From: Ferrimonas gelatinilytica
GTDB lineage: Bacteria > Pseudomonadota > Gammaproteobacteria > Enterobacterales > Shewanellaceae
DNA length: 64,000 nt
NCBI RefSeq assembly: GCF_039544205.1
Contig: NZ_BAABLF010000004.1
Span: 1 to 64,000, forward strand
Direction: 5' to 3'
In this document: positions 53,111 through 64,000 of the stretch, in pieces
Layout: each line of letters opens with the position of its first letter
Position numbering within the stretch: position 1 is the stretch's first letter
Made by a program: the position numbers and the translations under genes
The notes under the pieces: model-generated
The model's database searches: none
Seen by the model: only the letters and a program-made list of their open reading frames with translations
What the model was told of the DNA's origin: nothing

Positions 53111-55123
53111 CTACTTATTCAGCATCGCCCTAAGCATGGCGATATTGGTTTTGCCGCTTTGCTGCCGCTGCTCTGCACTGGGCTTGGCTTTGCGCGCCTC
53201 CCACTCCAGGTCGTCCTGGGGCAACTCCAGCAAGAAACGGGAGGGCTCGCACTTGATCTGCTCGCCATACTGGCGCCGCTCCTTGCACAGGGTAAAGATC
53301 AGCTCTCGCTGGGCCCGGGTGATCCCTACGTAGGCCAGGCGCCGCTCCTCCTCCACGTTGCCCTCATCCAGGCTGCTCTGGTGGGGTAGCAGGCCCTCCT
53401 CTGCGCCCACCAGGAACACGTAGGGAAACTCCAGCCCCTTGGAGGCATGCAGGGTCATCATCTGCACCTGGTCCGCCTCGTCCTCATCGCTGCTGCGCTC
53501 CATCATGTCCCGCAGGGTCAATCGGGTCACCACCTGCTCCAGGGTCATCGGCTCCTCCAACTCATCCCCGTCCAACATGTCGGTGATCCAGCGGTAGAGT
53601 TCAGACACGTTCTTCATCCGCATCTCCGCCGCTTTGGGGCTGGGGGAGGTGTCGTAGAGATGGTCTTCGTAGTTGATCCCACGGATCATCTCCTTCAGCG
53701 CCTCCAGGGTGTCACCGCGCACCGCCCGATCCCCCAGTTCCACCAGCCAGCGGGTAAAGATCATCGCCGTCTCGGCGGCTTGAGGCGGCAGTTGACGTTC
53801 GAAGTCCGGATCGAAGCAGGCGGCAAAAAGGCTGATCTGCTTGCTGTTGGCCAGACGTCCAATCTTCTCCAGGGTCGCCGGCCCCATGCCCCGCTTGGGC
53901 ACGTTACAGATCCGCAGGAAGGCGTTATCGTCATCCGGGTTCACCAGCACCCGCAGGTAGGCCATGATGTCCTTGATCTCCGACCGGCTGAAGAAGCTGG
54001 TGCCGCCGGAGATCTTGTAGGGGATCCGGTTAGCCATCAGTGCCTTCTCAAATATCCGCGCCTGGTGGTTACCCCGGTAAAGAATGGCGTAGTCCTTGAA
54101 GTTGGCGTGATTCATAAACTTGTGGCGCACCAGGTTGGCCACCACCCGCTCCGCCTCGTGGTCCTCGTTATTGGCACTGACCACCCGGATCGGTTCGCCA
54201 TAGCCCAGGTTGGAGCGCAACCTCTTTTCGTAGACATGGGGGTTGTTGGCGATCAGGATGTTGGCCGCCTTGAGGATGCGTCCCGATGAGCGGTAGTTCT
54301 CCTCCAGCTTGACCAGTTCCAGCTGGGGAAAATCCTTCCCCAGCAGCACCAGGTTCTGCGGCTTGGCACCACGCCAGGAGTAGATCGACTGGTCATCATC
54401 CCCCACCACGGTGAAGCGGGCCCGCTCGCCAACCAGCAGTTTGACCAGTTGGTACTGGCTGGTGTTGGTGTCCTGGTACTCATCCACCAGCAGGTAGCGG
54501 ATCCTGCTCTGCCAGCGCGTTCGTACCTCTTCGTCATTGGCCAGCAGCAGGGTGGGCAGCATGATCAGATCGTCAAAATCCAGCGCGTTGTAGGCGGTCA
54601 TATGCTCGCGGTAACGCTGGTAGAGCTGCGCCTGCAGCGCCTCTTGGGCGTCCCGGGCAGACGCGATCGCCTGGGCGGGTAACATGAGATCGTTCTTCCA
54701 GTCGGAGATCCGCTTAACCAGCTGCTGGAGTTGGTCTTTATCCTCCAGCAGTTCCGCCTCCGTCAGCTCTTTGAGCAGCGCCAGCGAGTCCTGATCATCA
54801 AACAGCGAGAAGCCCGGCTTGAGTCCCAGCACCTTGTGCTCGGCCCGGATCATATCGAGCCCCAGGGTGTGGAAGGTGGAGATCCGCAACCCGCGCGCCT
54901 CCGCCTTACCCAGACTGCCCGCCACCCGCTCCCGCATCTCCCGGGCCGCCTTGTTGGTAAAGGTGACGGCCGCGATGTGGCGGGCCTTGTAGCCGCACTG
55001 CTGGATCAGGTAGGCGATCTTGTTGATGATAACCCGGGTCTTGCCGCTGCCCGCCCCCGCCAGCACCAGGCAGGGTCCTGAGACATAGGTGACAGCTTGC
55101 TGTTGGGCGGGGTTCAATTTCAT
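53111..55123 (-). CDS. rep: ATP-dependent DNA helicase Rep
   Basis: Superfamily 1 3'-5' helicase that clears proteins ahead of replication forks and assists restart. It matches Rep closely from MKLNPAQQQAV: Walker A AGAGSGKT (22-29), VTFTNKAAREM (motif Ia), LLVDEYQDTN (motif II), VGDDDQSIYSWRGA (motif III), and C-terminal motifs including TLHASKGLEFPYVFLVG and RLAYVGITRAQ. 670 aa from the ATG at 55123; the frame begins at 55135 and the last start cannot be fixed. Confidence 0.95.
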   Translation of the reverse strand: MKLNPAQQQAVTYVSGPCLVLAGAGSGKTRVIINKIAYLIQQCGYKARHIAAVTFTNKAAREMRERVAGSLGKAEARGLRISTFHTLGLDMIRAEHKVLGLKPGFSLFDDQDSLALLKELTEAELLEDKDQLQQLVKRISDWKNDLMLPAQAIASARDAQEALQAQLYQRYREHMTAYNALDFDDLIMLPTLLLANDEEVRTRWQSRIRYLLVDEYQDTNTSQYQLVKLLVGERARFTVVGDDDQSIYSWRGAKPQNLVLLGKDFPQLELVKLEENYRSSGRILKAANILIANNPHVYEKRLRSNLGYGEPIRVVSANNEDHEAERVVANLVRHKFMNHANFKDYAILYRGNHQARIFEKALMANRIPYKISGGTSFFSRSEIKDIMAYLRVLVNPDDDNAFLRICNVPKRGMGPATLEKIGRLANSKQISLFAACFDPDFERQLPPQAAETAMIFTRWLVELGDRAVRGDTLEALKEMIRGINYEDHLYDTSPSPKAAEMRMKNVSELYRWITDMLDGDELEEPMTLEQVVTRLTLRDMMERSSDEDEADQVQMMTLHASKGLEFPYVFLVGAEEGLLPHQSSLDEGNVEEERRLAYVGITRAQRELIFTLCKERRQYGEQIKCEPSRFLLELPQDDLEWEARKAKPSAEQRQQSGKTNIAMLRAMLNK

Positions 55124-55239
55124 CATTGGGCTCATCTTCAGGCATTAGAGGCGCAGTTTACCCTAATCGCCAGCGGCAGGGATCAGGATAGCGAACGGGG
55201 ATCTGATACTATATCGGCAAAACCTAGGAGACCTATTTG

Positions 55240-55497
55240 ATGCTAACCCCACAGAAACTGGAAGAGCTGGCCAAACAGCTATCCGACACCCTGCCTCCGG
55301 GCCTGAAAACCGCCGCCGATGAGTTTGAACTCAAAGCTAAAGCGCTGATGCAGGCGCAGCTGACCAAACTGGACTTCGTCCCCCGGGAGGAGTTTGACCG
55401 CCAGGCCGCCGTCCTGGCCAAGACCCGCATGATGGTTGAAAAGCTGGAGCAACGGGTCAGCGCCCTGGAGGCACAGCACACCCAGGACGCCGAGTAA
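55240..55497 (+). CDS. ubiK: ubiquinone biosynthesis accessory factor UbiK
   Basis: 85-aa BMFP-domain protein (YqiC family). It has an amphipathic N-terminal helix, KTAADEFELKAKALMQAQLTKLDFVPREEFDRQAAVLAKTR and a C-terminal coiled coil with trimer heptads (MMVEKLEQRVSALEAQ). It assists UbiJ and the Ubi hydroxylase complex in aerobic ubiquinone synthesis. ATG at 55240, one codon after an in-frame TTG, with TAGGAG at 55225-55230. Divergent from rep. Confidence 0.93.
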   Translation: MLTPQKLEELAKQLSDTLPPGLKTAADEFELKAKALMQAQLTKLDFVPREEFDRQAAVLAKTRMMVEKLEQRVSALEAQHTQDAE

Positions 55498-55505
55498 GCG
55501 CCGCA

Positions 55506-55616
55506 GTGGGCAAGAAGCTTCTCCTGCTGGGCAAGGCTGCCGGTAACCCGAAGGTGGCGGAGCGTCTTCGCCACCAGGCCGACAGGTTGCAGGCCCGCCT
55601 TGCCCAAGGAGAGTGA
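55506..55616 (+). CDS. possible small protein, unknown
   Basis: A 36-codon frame from GTG (VGKKLLLLGKAAGNPKVAE then RLRHQADRLQARLAQGE) just after ubiK. It has the amphipathic, Leu/Arg-rich composition of a helical peptide and uses codons like its neighbours, but it has no clear ribosome-binding site and no recognised family. It could equally be the tail of a decayed gene. Confidence 0.25.
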   Translation: MGKKLLLLGKAAGNPKVAERLRHQADRLQARLAQGE

Positions 55617-55695
55617 AGTCCGCCTGAAGGCCGGCTCAAGACCAGAGGCTGCAGCTGTTCGCTTGATAGGCCCGAGTACCTGGCCCATGAAGCAG

Positions 55696-55723
55696 AAAGA
55701 GCCCCACCGAAGTGGGGCTCTTT
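55696..55723. terminator. bidirectional terminator between ubiK and a BCCT gene
   Basis: A 12-bp stem AAAGAGCCCCAC/GTGGGGCTCTTT with loop CGAA lies between convergent genes. Confidence 0.92.
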
Positions 55724-55740
55724 CTTTCACCTAAAGATCC

Positions 55741-57714
55741 TCAATCACGCACCAGGTGCAGGAAGTAGAGGTGTTTCTCGTACTGCTCGACGATGTCGTT
55801 CAGCACCTGCTCCCGGCTCCAACCCATGATGTCGTAATCCTGTCCCCCCTCCCGCAAGTAGACCTCGGCACGGTAATACTCTTCGGCGGACTCATCCCCA
55901 ACGAAAGCGGGCTGGGCATGGGCTCGCGGGCGAACCTCGTAGTGGAAATCCACCTCCTCCCCGTGCAGCACCGCCAATCCGACCCGGCCACTGGCAAGAT
56001 CTTCGTTGATCCGCACATCGATCTGTTCCCGCTGCAACAGCTCGGCCACGGACCCCATGGCCGGGCTGACCACCGTCTCGAGGAATCGCTCCACCTGGCC
56101 CCGACGGGAGCACTGGACCACGTTCCTCAGGCGATCATCCCAGCGCACACTGGCTGAAGCTGTCGTAGGCGTCAGGTTGGTCTGGCTCAGGCTGTCGCGC
56201 TTGGTCTGGTCACGCCGCAGTGCCTGGATCAGGCCGTAGGTGCACACCAGCAGGGCAAGAGAGAAGGGCAAGGCACTGGCGATGGTGGCGGTTTGCAGTG
56301 AAGCCAGGCCGCCGGCATAGAGCAGCACCATGGCCACCACGCCGATCATCACCGCCCAGAACACCCGCTGGTAAACCGGGGTCTCATCCTGGCCACCGGA
56401 GGCCAGCATATCCACAACCATGGCGCCGGAGTCGGCGGAGGTGACGAAGAACACGACGATCATCACCAGCGCTACCCCGGAAAGGAGTGTGCCCATGGGG
56501 AAGTGTTGGATAAAGGCAAAGAACGCCAGCGCCACATCCTCCTGGACCACCCTAGCCAGGGACTCTGCCCCCTGATTCAGGATCAGATCGATGGCACTGT
56601 TGCCGAATACCGACATCCAGAAACAGGTGAAGCCTACCGGCACCACCAGCACTCCGGTGACAAACTCACGGATGGTCCGCCCCCGGGAGATCCGCGCGAT
56701 GAACATGCCCACGAAGGGAGCCCAGGAGAGCCACCAGCCCCAGTAGAGCAGGGTCCAGCCGCCGACCCACTCGTTGGACTCGTAGATATAGAGGTTGAAG
56801 GTCTTGTCCACCAGGCTAGCCAGGTAGTTACCGGTGTTGTGGACAAAGGCCTCCATCAGCCAGGCGGTGGGGCCCATTAACAGCACCAGCGCCAACAACC
56901 CCAGGGCCAGCAGGATGTTGAACTCCGACAGTCGACGGATCCCCTTCTCCAGCCCGGTTGCCACCGAGAGTGTCGCCATCGCGGTGATCCCGAGGATCAG
57001 GCCGATCTGGACCACACTGCCCACGGGCACATCGAACAGATGGTTCAGCCCGGCATTGATCTGCAGTACCCCATAGCCCAAAGAGGTCGCGACCCCGAAG
57101 ATGGTGCTGATGATGGCAAAGATATCCACCGCATGACCGATGGGGCCGTAGATCCGCTCACCGATCAGGGGGTAGAGGGCACTTCGCAGGGTCAGAGGCA
57201 GGTTATGACGGTAGGCAAAGAACGCCAGCATCAGTGCCACCAGGGCATAGATCGCCCAGCCGTGCAGTCCCCAGTGGAAGAAGGTGAGCACCAGCGCTTC
57301 CCGTGCCGCACCGACCGTCTGGGCTGGCTGGTCCGGCGGGGTCAGGAAGTGCATCACCGGCTCGGAGACCCCGAAGAACAGCAGGCCGATCCCCATCCCT
57401 GCTGAAAACAGCATGGCAAACCAGGAACGGTAACTGAACTGGGGCTGCGCATGATCCGGCCCCAACTTGATGTCACCAAAGCGGGATCCGCCGAGATAGA
57501 GGGTGACCACCAGGATCAGCGCCACCGTCATCATGTAGAACCAGCTGGCACTTTCGAGGATCCAGCTTTGGATCTCGCCGAACTGGGTGGCAGTGGCATC
57601 GGGAAAGATAACCGCCAGGATCACCAGCAGGGCGATAAGGGCGGTGGCACCGGCGAATACCGGACGATTGAGGCTACCGGAGGGCACCGGCACCGTTTCA
57701 GCGTGGTCTTGCAT
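55741..57714 (-). CDS. BCCT-family betaine/choline/carnitine transporter (copy 1)
   Basis: 657-aa sodium- or proton-coupled osmolyte transporter with twelve helices, including the conserved GWTLFYWGWWLSWAPFVGMFIARISRGRTI-type segment (here GGWTLLYWGWWLSWAPF). It has a long cytoplasmic C-terminal extension (about 540-657), as in BetT, which senses osmotic strength. Probable substrate is choline or betaine. About two thirds identical by eye to the next gene, so the pair is a tandem duplication. Confidence 0.92.
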   Translation of the reverse strand: MQDHAETVPVPSGSLNRPVFAGATALIALLVILAVIFPDATATQFGEIQSWILESASWFYMMTVALILVVTLYLGGSRFGDIKLGPDHAQPQFSYRSWFAMLFSAGMGIGLLFFGVSEPVMHFLTPPDQPAQTVGAAREALVLTFFHWGLHGWAIYALVALMLAFFAYRHNLPLTLRSALYPLIGERIYGPIGHAVDIFAIISTIFGVATSLGYGVLQINAGLNHLFDVPVGSVVQIGLILGITAMATLSVATGLEKGIRRLSEFNILLALGLLALVLLMGPTAWLMEAFVHNTGNYLASLVDKTFNLYIYESNEWVGGWTLLYWGWWLSWAPFVGMFIARISRGRTIREFVTGVLVVPVGFTCFWMSVFGNSAIDLILNQGAESLARVVQEDVALAFFAFIQHFPMGTLLSGVALVMIVVFFVTSADSGAMVVDMLASGGQDETPVYQRVFWAVMIGVVAMVLLYAGGLASLQTATIASALPFSLALLVCTYGLIQALRRDQTKRDSLSQTNLTPTTASASVRWDDRLRNVVQCSRRGQVERFLETVVSPAMGSVAELLQREQIDVRINEDLASGRVGLAVLHGEEVDFHYEVRPRAHAQPAFVGDESAEEYYRAEVYLREGGQDYDIMGWSREQVLNDIVEQYEKHLYFLHLVRD

Positions 57715-57894
57715 ACAACTCCCTTTCGACGCATCCAGGCGTCACTCCAAACAAGGACAACGTGGCGCCAACGGCGCCCCGGTGGGCATTCACCCCACCA
57801 ATCCAGCCCCCGGGGCTGGGCCCGCTAACGCCTTCGGCAGTTAAGCGGGTTTACCACCGTCTCTCATGGTCCCGAAGGGCCCTGACGGTTTCGT

Positions 57895-57930
57895 AGAGCC
57901 GCGCCCGTTTGAGGGGCGCGGGCTCAAAGC
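57895..57930. other. strong GC-rich hairpin between the BCCT genes
   Basis: Between the two BCCT genes a long palindrome GAGCCGCGCCC / GGGCGCGGGCTC can form a stable hairpin, but no T-tract follows on either strand. It may act as a Rho-dependent or attenuating structure. Weaker palindromes lie around 57760-57810. Confidence 0.4.
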
Positions 57931-57938
57931 TCTTGGAT

Positions 57939-59924
<1,986 letters not shown>

Positions 59925-60374
59925 GGTTCCTCCAAAACGAAGCACTCTGGCTTCGATACTTCTACACGCAATGCACCAATAAAGGGTCTGGCCTGAAGCG
60001 GGCACCTGAAGGAGAGGGAATAAGGAAGGAAAAGCCTGCCTTAGCCACTACGACAAGCCAACCGATACAGCATTGGCACATTGTAGGCAACGCGCTCCAG
60101 GGTGAGCACCCGAAACACCTTGCATCGACGACGGCGGGCCTACCCCACCGTTAAAAAATCGTTGATACCATACACAAGTTTAGTGAATGTAACCATTCAC
60201 AAGTGAATGCTTGCTCACATTCTGTGACCCACGCCAACTCAGTACCTGCGCGACTGGCGCAAAATCCGACAGCCCATTCACTCTCCCGGCAGCGGATATG
60301 ATGAGGATAACGGTTCCAACCGAGACGACCTGCTAGACTCGCTCCCACCTCCCCCTCCTGACCGGCATTTACCC
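59925..60374. other. intergenic with operator-like inverted repeats
   Basis: About 450 bp upstream of the second BCCT gene. GTGAATG-TAAC-CATTCAC (60183-60200) is a 7-bp inverted repeat, and a further GTGAATG follows at 60203-60209. This is the size of a TetR- or BetI-like operator controlling the transporters. No protein-like frame seen. Confidence 0.45.
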
Positions 60375-60824
60375 ATGAGCCTGATGCGAAACCTGCGTAC
60401 CCAATGGAGCAGTAACGATCTCGCCGAGGCGTTGATTACCCTGTTCCAACGCTGCCCGCCCATCGTGGATCTGTTTGTCGGCGCCACACCGATGGACCAG
60501 GTCGCCCACAAGATCGCCACCATCGTCCAGGCGCAGGCGCCGGAGTTGGTCAGGGAGAGTCCTGTCGAACCGGCACACGCTTTGCCGATCCTTGCGACCG
60601 CCGTCCAAGCCGTGGTGCTCAAGAGTCTCCAGGGCGAGCAGCTACTCCAGGCGGAGTATCTGATCCTGCCCCTGACTCGCACACTGGTCGATTCACTGGA
60701 CACCGCAAATCTGCCTGCTGCGCAGCAACGGCTTGCGGAGGGGATCCTGCGCCTCTATCGGCAGTGGGAGGAGGCATCACGCCAGCAACGCAGTACCCAG
60801 CGCAACATGATGCAACACCAGTAG
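60375..60824 (+). CDS. conserved-looking protein of unknown function
   Basis: 149 aa, predicted soluble and helical with mixed Leu/Gln/Ala content. It begins MSLMRNLRTQWSSNDLAEALITLFQRCPPIVDLFVG and ends in a Gln/Arg-rich tail (RQQRSTQRNMMQHQ). No domain recognised. No good ribosome-binding site precedes the ATG. It is convergent with modC, leaving a 6-bp gap. Confidence 0.5.
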   Translation: MSLMRNLRTQWSSNDLAEALITLFQRCPPIVDLFVGATPMDQVAHKIATIVQAQAPELVRESPVEPAHALPILATAVQAVVLKSLQGEQLLQAEYLILPLTRTLVDSLDTANLPAAQQRLAEGILRLYRQWEEASRQQRSTQRNMMQHQ

Positions 60825-60830
60825 GCCAGG

Positions 60831-61646
60831 CTAGCCTCGCCCTTTGAGCCAAGCGGGATCGCTCACCAGGCCCACGGTCTGGCGTGGCTGGAAGTCGGGG
60901 GCAAACTCATCCAGCTGCAGCACCAGCTCACCGCTGTCCGCGTCATAACGCACCACCCGACCATGACCTCGACGCCGGGGCAGGTACTGCCCCATGGTTT
61001 CCGGGCTGCCGATCCGCTCGATGCGCCCGCTGCTCATGGTGATGATGGGATCACAGAGGTGCAGCGTCTCCGATACCGAGTGGCTGATAAAGATCATCGG
61101 GATCCGCGCCGAAACCTCCTCCAGGAAGCCCATCAGGTGCTGCCGGCTGCTCAGATCCAGCGCGGCCAGGGGCTCATCCAGCAAAAGCAGTCGCGGTGAA
61201 GCAGCCAACGCCCGGGCTATCGCCACCCGCTGACGCTGACCAGCCGAGAGGGCGGGTGCCGGTTGATCCAGGAGTTCGGTAAAGCGGCACGCTTCGGCCA
61301 GCTCCTCGATCCCGAACAGTGGATTCATACTCTGACGCCGGGCCAGTTTCAGGTTTTGCCGCACTGTCAGGTGGGGGAAGAGGCGGCTGTCCTGAAACAC
61401 CACTCCGATGCGGCGCCGCTCCGGCAGCACAAAGGTCTCCGTGGCGCTGTCCTGAAGCACCTCGCCATCGAGCAGGATTCGCCCCGGCAACTCCCTTTCC
61501 AGACCACACAGGGCCCGGAACAGGCTGGTTTTTCCCACCCCGGAGGGGCCAAAGAGACCGACGATACCCGCCAACGGCAGAGAGAGTTCAAGATCAAAGC
61601 CAAACTCGCCCAACTTCCCTTGCAGGGTCAGTTCCAGTTTCATCAT
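60831..61646 (-). CDS. modC: molybdate ABC transporter ATPase, short form
   Basis: 271 aa with Walker A GPSGVGKTS (33-41), signature LSAGQRQRVAIARAL, Walker B LLLLDEPLAALDL and H-loop ISHSVSETLHL. Characterised ModC proteins of about 350 aa end in two Mop/TOBE regulatory lobes. Here only a short beta-rich remnant follows the ATPase domain (VRYDADSGELVLQLDEFAPDF), so feedback binding of molybdate is probably absent or reduced. Its start lies 6 bp past the modB stop. Confidence 0.9.
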   Translation of the reverse strand: MMKLELTLQGKLGEFGFDLELSLPLAGIVGLFGPSGVGKTSLFRALCGLERELPGRILLDGEVLQDSATETFVLPERRRIGVVFQDSRLFPHLTVRQNLKLARRQSMNPLFGIEELAEACRFTELLDQPAPALSAGQRQRVAIARALAASPRLLLLDEPLAALDLSSRQHLMGFLEEVSARIPMIFISHSVSETLHLCDPIITMSSGRIERIGSPETMGQYLPRRRGHGRVVRYDADSGELVLQLDEFAPDFQPRQTVGLVSDPAWLKGRG

Positions 61647-61652
61647 CGTCCC

Positions 61653-62342
61653 TTACCAGTAACCCCAGGCACGTTTGCGCCTGTCCATGCCAACATAGAT
61701 AAACAGCAGCAATACCAGGGAGATCAGCAGCAGCCCGCCGGCTAACAGGTGGGCACTGGCGTAATCCAGGGCCTCCACATGCTCAAACAGGGCGATGGCG
61801 ATCACCTGGGTCTCCCCGGGGATGTTGCCGCCGATCATCAGGACCACGCCAAACTCCCCCAGGGTGTGGGCAAACCCCAGCATACCCGCCAGGACAAAGC
61901 TGTGCCGGGTCATGGGAAACACCACGTAATGAAACCGTTTCCATTTATTCATTCCCAGGGTTGCCGCGGCTTCCAGCTCCCCCCGACCCAGGGTGGCAAA
62001 ACTGGATTGCAGCGGCTGCACCACGAAAGGGAGTGAGTAGATCATCGACCCCACCACCAGACCGGAAAAGGAGAAGGCCAGGGTGGTGCCGGTGAGCGCC
62101 TGGATCCACTGACCCGGAAGATAAAGCGGCGAGAAGAGCAGCAGCAGGTAGAAACCCAGTACCGTCGGCGGCAGGATCAGCGGCAGGGCGACCAGGGCCT
62201 CCACCACGGGTCGCCAGCGGGCACGGCTGTGGGCCAGCCACCAGGCCAGCGGCGGGGTTACCAACAGCAGCAGTGCAGTACTGATCGCCGCCAGTTTCAG
62301 GGTGATCCAGAGCGCTTCCAGATCAGCAGGATTAATGGTCAT
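61653..62342 (-). CDS. modB: molybdate ABC transporter permease
   Basis: 229-aa permease with several transmembrane helices and the ATPase-docking loop EAAATLGMNKWKRFHYVVFPMTRHSFVLAG. Starts 11 bp inside the end of modA, so translation is coupled. Confidence 0.93.
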   Translation of the reverse strand: MTINPADLEALWITLKLAAISTALLLLVTPPLAWWLAHSRARWRPVVEALVALPLILPPTVLGFYLLLLFSPLYLPGQWIQALTGTTLAFSFSGLVVGSMIYSLPFVVQPLQSSFATLGRGELEAAATLGMNKWKRFHYVVFPMTRHSFVLAGMLGFAHTLGEFGVVLMIGGNIPGETQVIAIALFEHVEALDYASAHLLAGGLLLISLVLLLFIYVGMDRRKRAWGYW

Positions 62343-63060
62343 CGGGGATGTTGTATCCAGCTTGAGACAGTAACTCGTTCTGAGCCAGTAGGAATTCCAG
62401 CAGCGCTCCGGCCTCCTCGGGATGAGCGCTGCGGTTCAGCACCACCCCCTGCTGCGTCAGGCTACCGTGCCACTGGGGCGGGATAAGCCAGTACTGCTGG
62501 GGCGGGATCCCGGCCGCCTTAAGCTGAGCCAGGGACACCAAACCGGCCGGGGCATTGCCACTTTGTACATACTGAAAGGTATGCAAAATGTTGTTGCCAC
62601 GCACGACTTTTCCTTTGAGTTTGCTGAGTATATCAAGATGTTGTGCCGCCTGTTCGGCCGCCGCACCGTAGGGGGCGGTGCGGGGATTCGCCATCGCCAG
62701 TCTCGACGACCAGTGGGTCAGCGTTGTCTCATCGGCCAGCCCACCGGGATTCCAGAATGCCAACACGCCCACCGCATAGTCACTCAGGGTCTCTTCTGAC
62801 GCCAGCCCCTGTGCCACCAGTTGAGCCGGACGGAGATCGTCGGCGGCGAGGAAAAGATCGTAGGGCGCACCGTGGAGGATCTTGGTGTACAGCGCCCCGG
62901 TGGCACCGGCGGAGATCTGAACCCGGTTGCCGGTCTGCGCCTCCCAGGCGGCCACCACCTGCTCCAGGGTGGACTTGAAGTTGGCCGCCACCGCCACCTT
63001 CAGCGTCGCTGCCTGGACCGGCAGACCCAACAGCAACAAAAGAGGGAGTAAAATTCGCAT
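62332..63060 (-). CDS. modA: molybdate ABC transporter substrate-binding protein
   Basis: 242 aa with a signal peptide (about 1-17, ending VQA) and the ModA core: VAVAANFKSTLEQVV, SAGATGALYTKILHGAPYDLFLAADDLRPAQLV. It binds molybdate and tungstate in the periplasm. It has the family length. The window therefore holds both a ModABC and a TupABC system. Confidence 0.93.
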   Translation of the reverse strand: MRILLPLLLLLGLPVQAATLKVAVAANFKSTLEQVVAAWEAQTGNRVQISAGATGALYTKILHGAPYDLFLAADDLRPAQLVAQGLASEETLSDYAVGVLAFWNPGGLADETTLTHWSSRLAMANPRTAPYGAAAEQAAQHLDILSKLKGKVVRGNNILHTFQYVQSGNAPAGLVSLAQLKAAGIPPQQYWLIPPQWHGSLTQQGVVLNRSAHPEEAGALLEFLLAQNELLSQAGYNIPDDH

Positions 63061-63076
63061 CGATTTACACTTGTCC

Positions 63077-63793
63077 TTAAGAGGATTGAGGTTTGGCCCG
63101 GATCAGGTCGTAATGCCGACGGGCTTCACTGCCCATCTGCCCCTTCAGGGCGCCGTAGTCCACCAGTTCCAGTGAGCCATAGTGGTTGATCAGGATCTGC
63201 CGCTCACACAGCTCCGCCACCACCTTGGTGCAGTACTGTCGCGTTGTGCCTGTCATGGTACACAACTCATCCAGGGTGATGGGGATCACCCGCTCGTCAC
63301 GGCGCAGCCGCGCGGAGAAAATCATACAGAGGGTAAAAATAAGGTGCTCTTTCTTGCTCAAAATGGAACGCAGGAGAAGATGGTCCTCCACCGTGCGGGA
63401 GTAGCGGTTCTTTTTCTGCAAATAGAATTCGAGAAAGCCATCCTGTTGCCGACAGAGTCGATAAAGGGTTTCCAACCCTAACCACTCGAGTTCACTCTTT
63501 TCCAGCGCGCGGTGGGTGACGTTATTTTCCACCTCCCTGTTCACGCCCCGGGGGAAAATAAAGTGCCCGGAAAACAGCAGTTCGGTACTCGCCAGGGTAC
63601 CATCATGAAAACCCACCTGGCGCATCAGGGTTCCCTTGCGCAGCAGGGCCAGTCCGATCCCCAGAGACGAGGGGCACAGGGTTTCCCCCTTGGCGAGACT
63701 CAAACTGTGAATCATCCCCCCTAGCCGCTCGTTGCTGTCCAACCCCAAGGTTTCCAGTCGTTGCGGCAATGTCTCAGTAACCCAGTTGCCCAC
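63077..63793 (-). CDS. Crp/Fnr-family transcriptional regulator
   Basis: 238 aa from GTG at 63793, chosen because GAGG lies 8 nt upstream; the frame continues to 63868. A divergent cyclic-nucleotide-binding-like domain (about 30-120) with LRKGTLMRQVGF is followed by the Crp-type HTH ITLDELCTMTGTTRQYCTKVVAELCERQILINHYG. It lacks the Fnr Cys cluster, so the effector is unknown. It lies 16 bp upstream of modA in the same direction, and probably controls or responds with molybdate uptake. Confidence 0.8.
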   Translation of the reverse strand: MGNWVTETLPQRLETLGLDSNERLGGMIHSLSLAKGETLCPSSLGIGLALLRKGTLMRQVGFHDGTLASTELLFSGHFIFPRGVNREVENNVTHRALEKSELEWLGLETLYRLCRQQDGFLEFYLQKKNRYSRTVEDHLLLRSILSKKEHLIFTLCMIFSARLRRDERVIPITLDELCTMTGTTRQYCTKVVAELCERQILINHYGSLELVDYGALKGQMGSEARRHYDLIRAKPQSS

Positions 63794-63879
63794 GACGATA
63801 ACCTCAAAAATACAGTTCAGTCGCAGGATAATGCCTGCCACATCCTCAAACAGTGACCCAACCTCCACTTAACAATAGT

Positions 63880-63938
63880 GGTATCTGAAACTCCACTTTT
63901 AACATCTGCACAGAAATTTAACCTGGGTCACAGATACC
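63880..63938. promoter_or_regulatory. inverted repeat upstream of the Crp-family gene
   Basis: GGTATCTG (63880-63887) and CAGATACC (63931-63938) are exact inverted copies with centres 51 bp apart (about five turns), upstream of the regulator gene. Could be an autoregulatory operator; no promoter could be fixed. Confidence 0.35.
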
Positions 63939-64000
63939 GATATCCCACTTACAGAATGCAAACAGGGTGACATTTTCTTTTCCCCGGGCCGGGATAATTC

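Noticed and set aside
57715..57938. Palindromes between the BCCT genes as REP or mobile repeat elements
   Set aside because: No second copy of the same palindrome was noticed elsewhere in the window; a simple hairpin region is enough.

Overview
The window is a stretch of a gammaproteobacterial chromosome, probably from a marine, facultatively anaerobic member of the Shewanella/Ferrimonas/Aeromonas-like groups. The evidence is the rhlB-gppA / trxA-rho-ubiD-fre neighbourhood, the ubiquinone genes ubiD, ubiA and ubiK, an rrn leader almost identical to the enterobacterial one, DUF3718 proteins, and a Shewanella-type formate dehydrogenase operon. The species cannot be fixed from the sequence alone. 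Coding density is high and nothing resembles a phage or an insertion sequence.

Layout. 1-320: promoters and leader of an rRNA operon that leaves the window to the left on the minus strand. 589-3431: hemB, an exported thioredoxin-like protein, a broken DUF3718 gene and an intact paralogue. 3539-6352: a CoA-disulfide-reductase-like flavoprotein and a TcyP-type cystine transporter. 6542-13532: gppA, rhlB, trxA, rho, a His-rich exported protein, ubiD and fre. 13880-18241: a GNAT acetyltransferase, ubiA, a YbaK-type protein, a YqjG/DoxX pair and a lipoprotein.

18439-38760 is a large formate dehydrogenase, molybdenum and tungsten block. On the minus strand: DUF3305, DUF3306, a polyferredoxin, a TorD-like chaperone, a small Tat peptide, then fdhA (Cys-type, not selenocysteine), fdhB and fdhC. 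On the plus strand: fdhD and an HTH plus periplasmic-binding-domain regulator. Next come a histidine kinase and a sigma-54-dependent response regulator, divergent from tupABC (tungstate uptake), mobA, a mobB-moeA fusion and moaA. A near-perfect sigma-54 promoter with inverted GTCATTTTG half-sites lies upstream of tupA, and a second sigma-54-like site lies upstream of the formate dehydrogenase operon. This suggests one two-component system coordinates tungstate/molybdate supply with the enzyme that needs it. A second oxyanion transporter (modABC with a Crp-family regulator) closes the window at 60831-63793.

39009-52370 is a complete Lap-type adhesin locus: a giant repeat adhesin with an N-terminal retention module and a TAAG cleavage motif, its type I secretion system (ABC transporter, membrane-fusion protein, TolC-like protein), an OmpA-like lipoprotein, a LapG-type protease and a LapD-type c-di-GMP receptor. 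The adhesin carries at least seven near-identical 294-bp repeats, and the assembly breaks inside them at a single N (42035), so its true length is unknown.

52439-60824 holds two tandem tRNA-His genes and tRNA-Arg, rep, ubiK, two paralogous BCCT osmolyte transporters and a small unknown gene.
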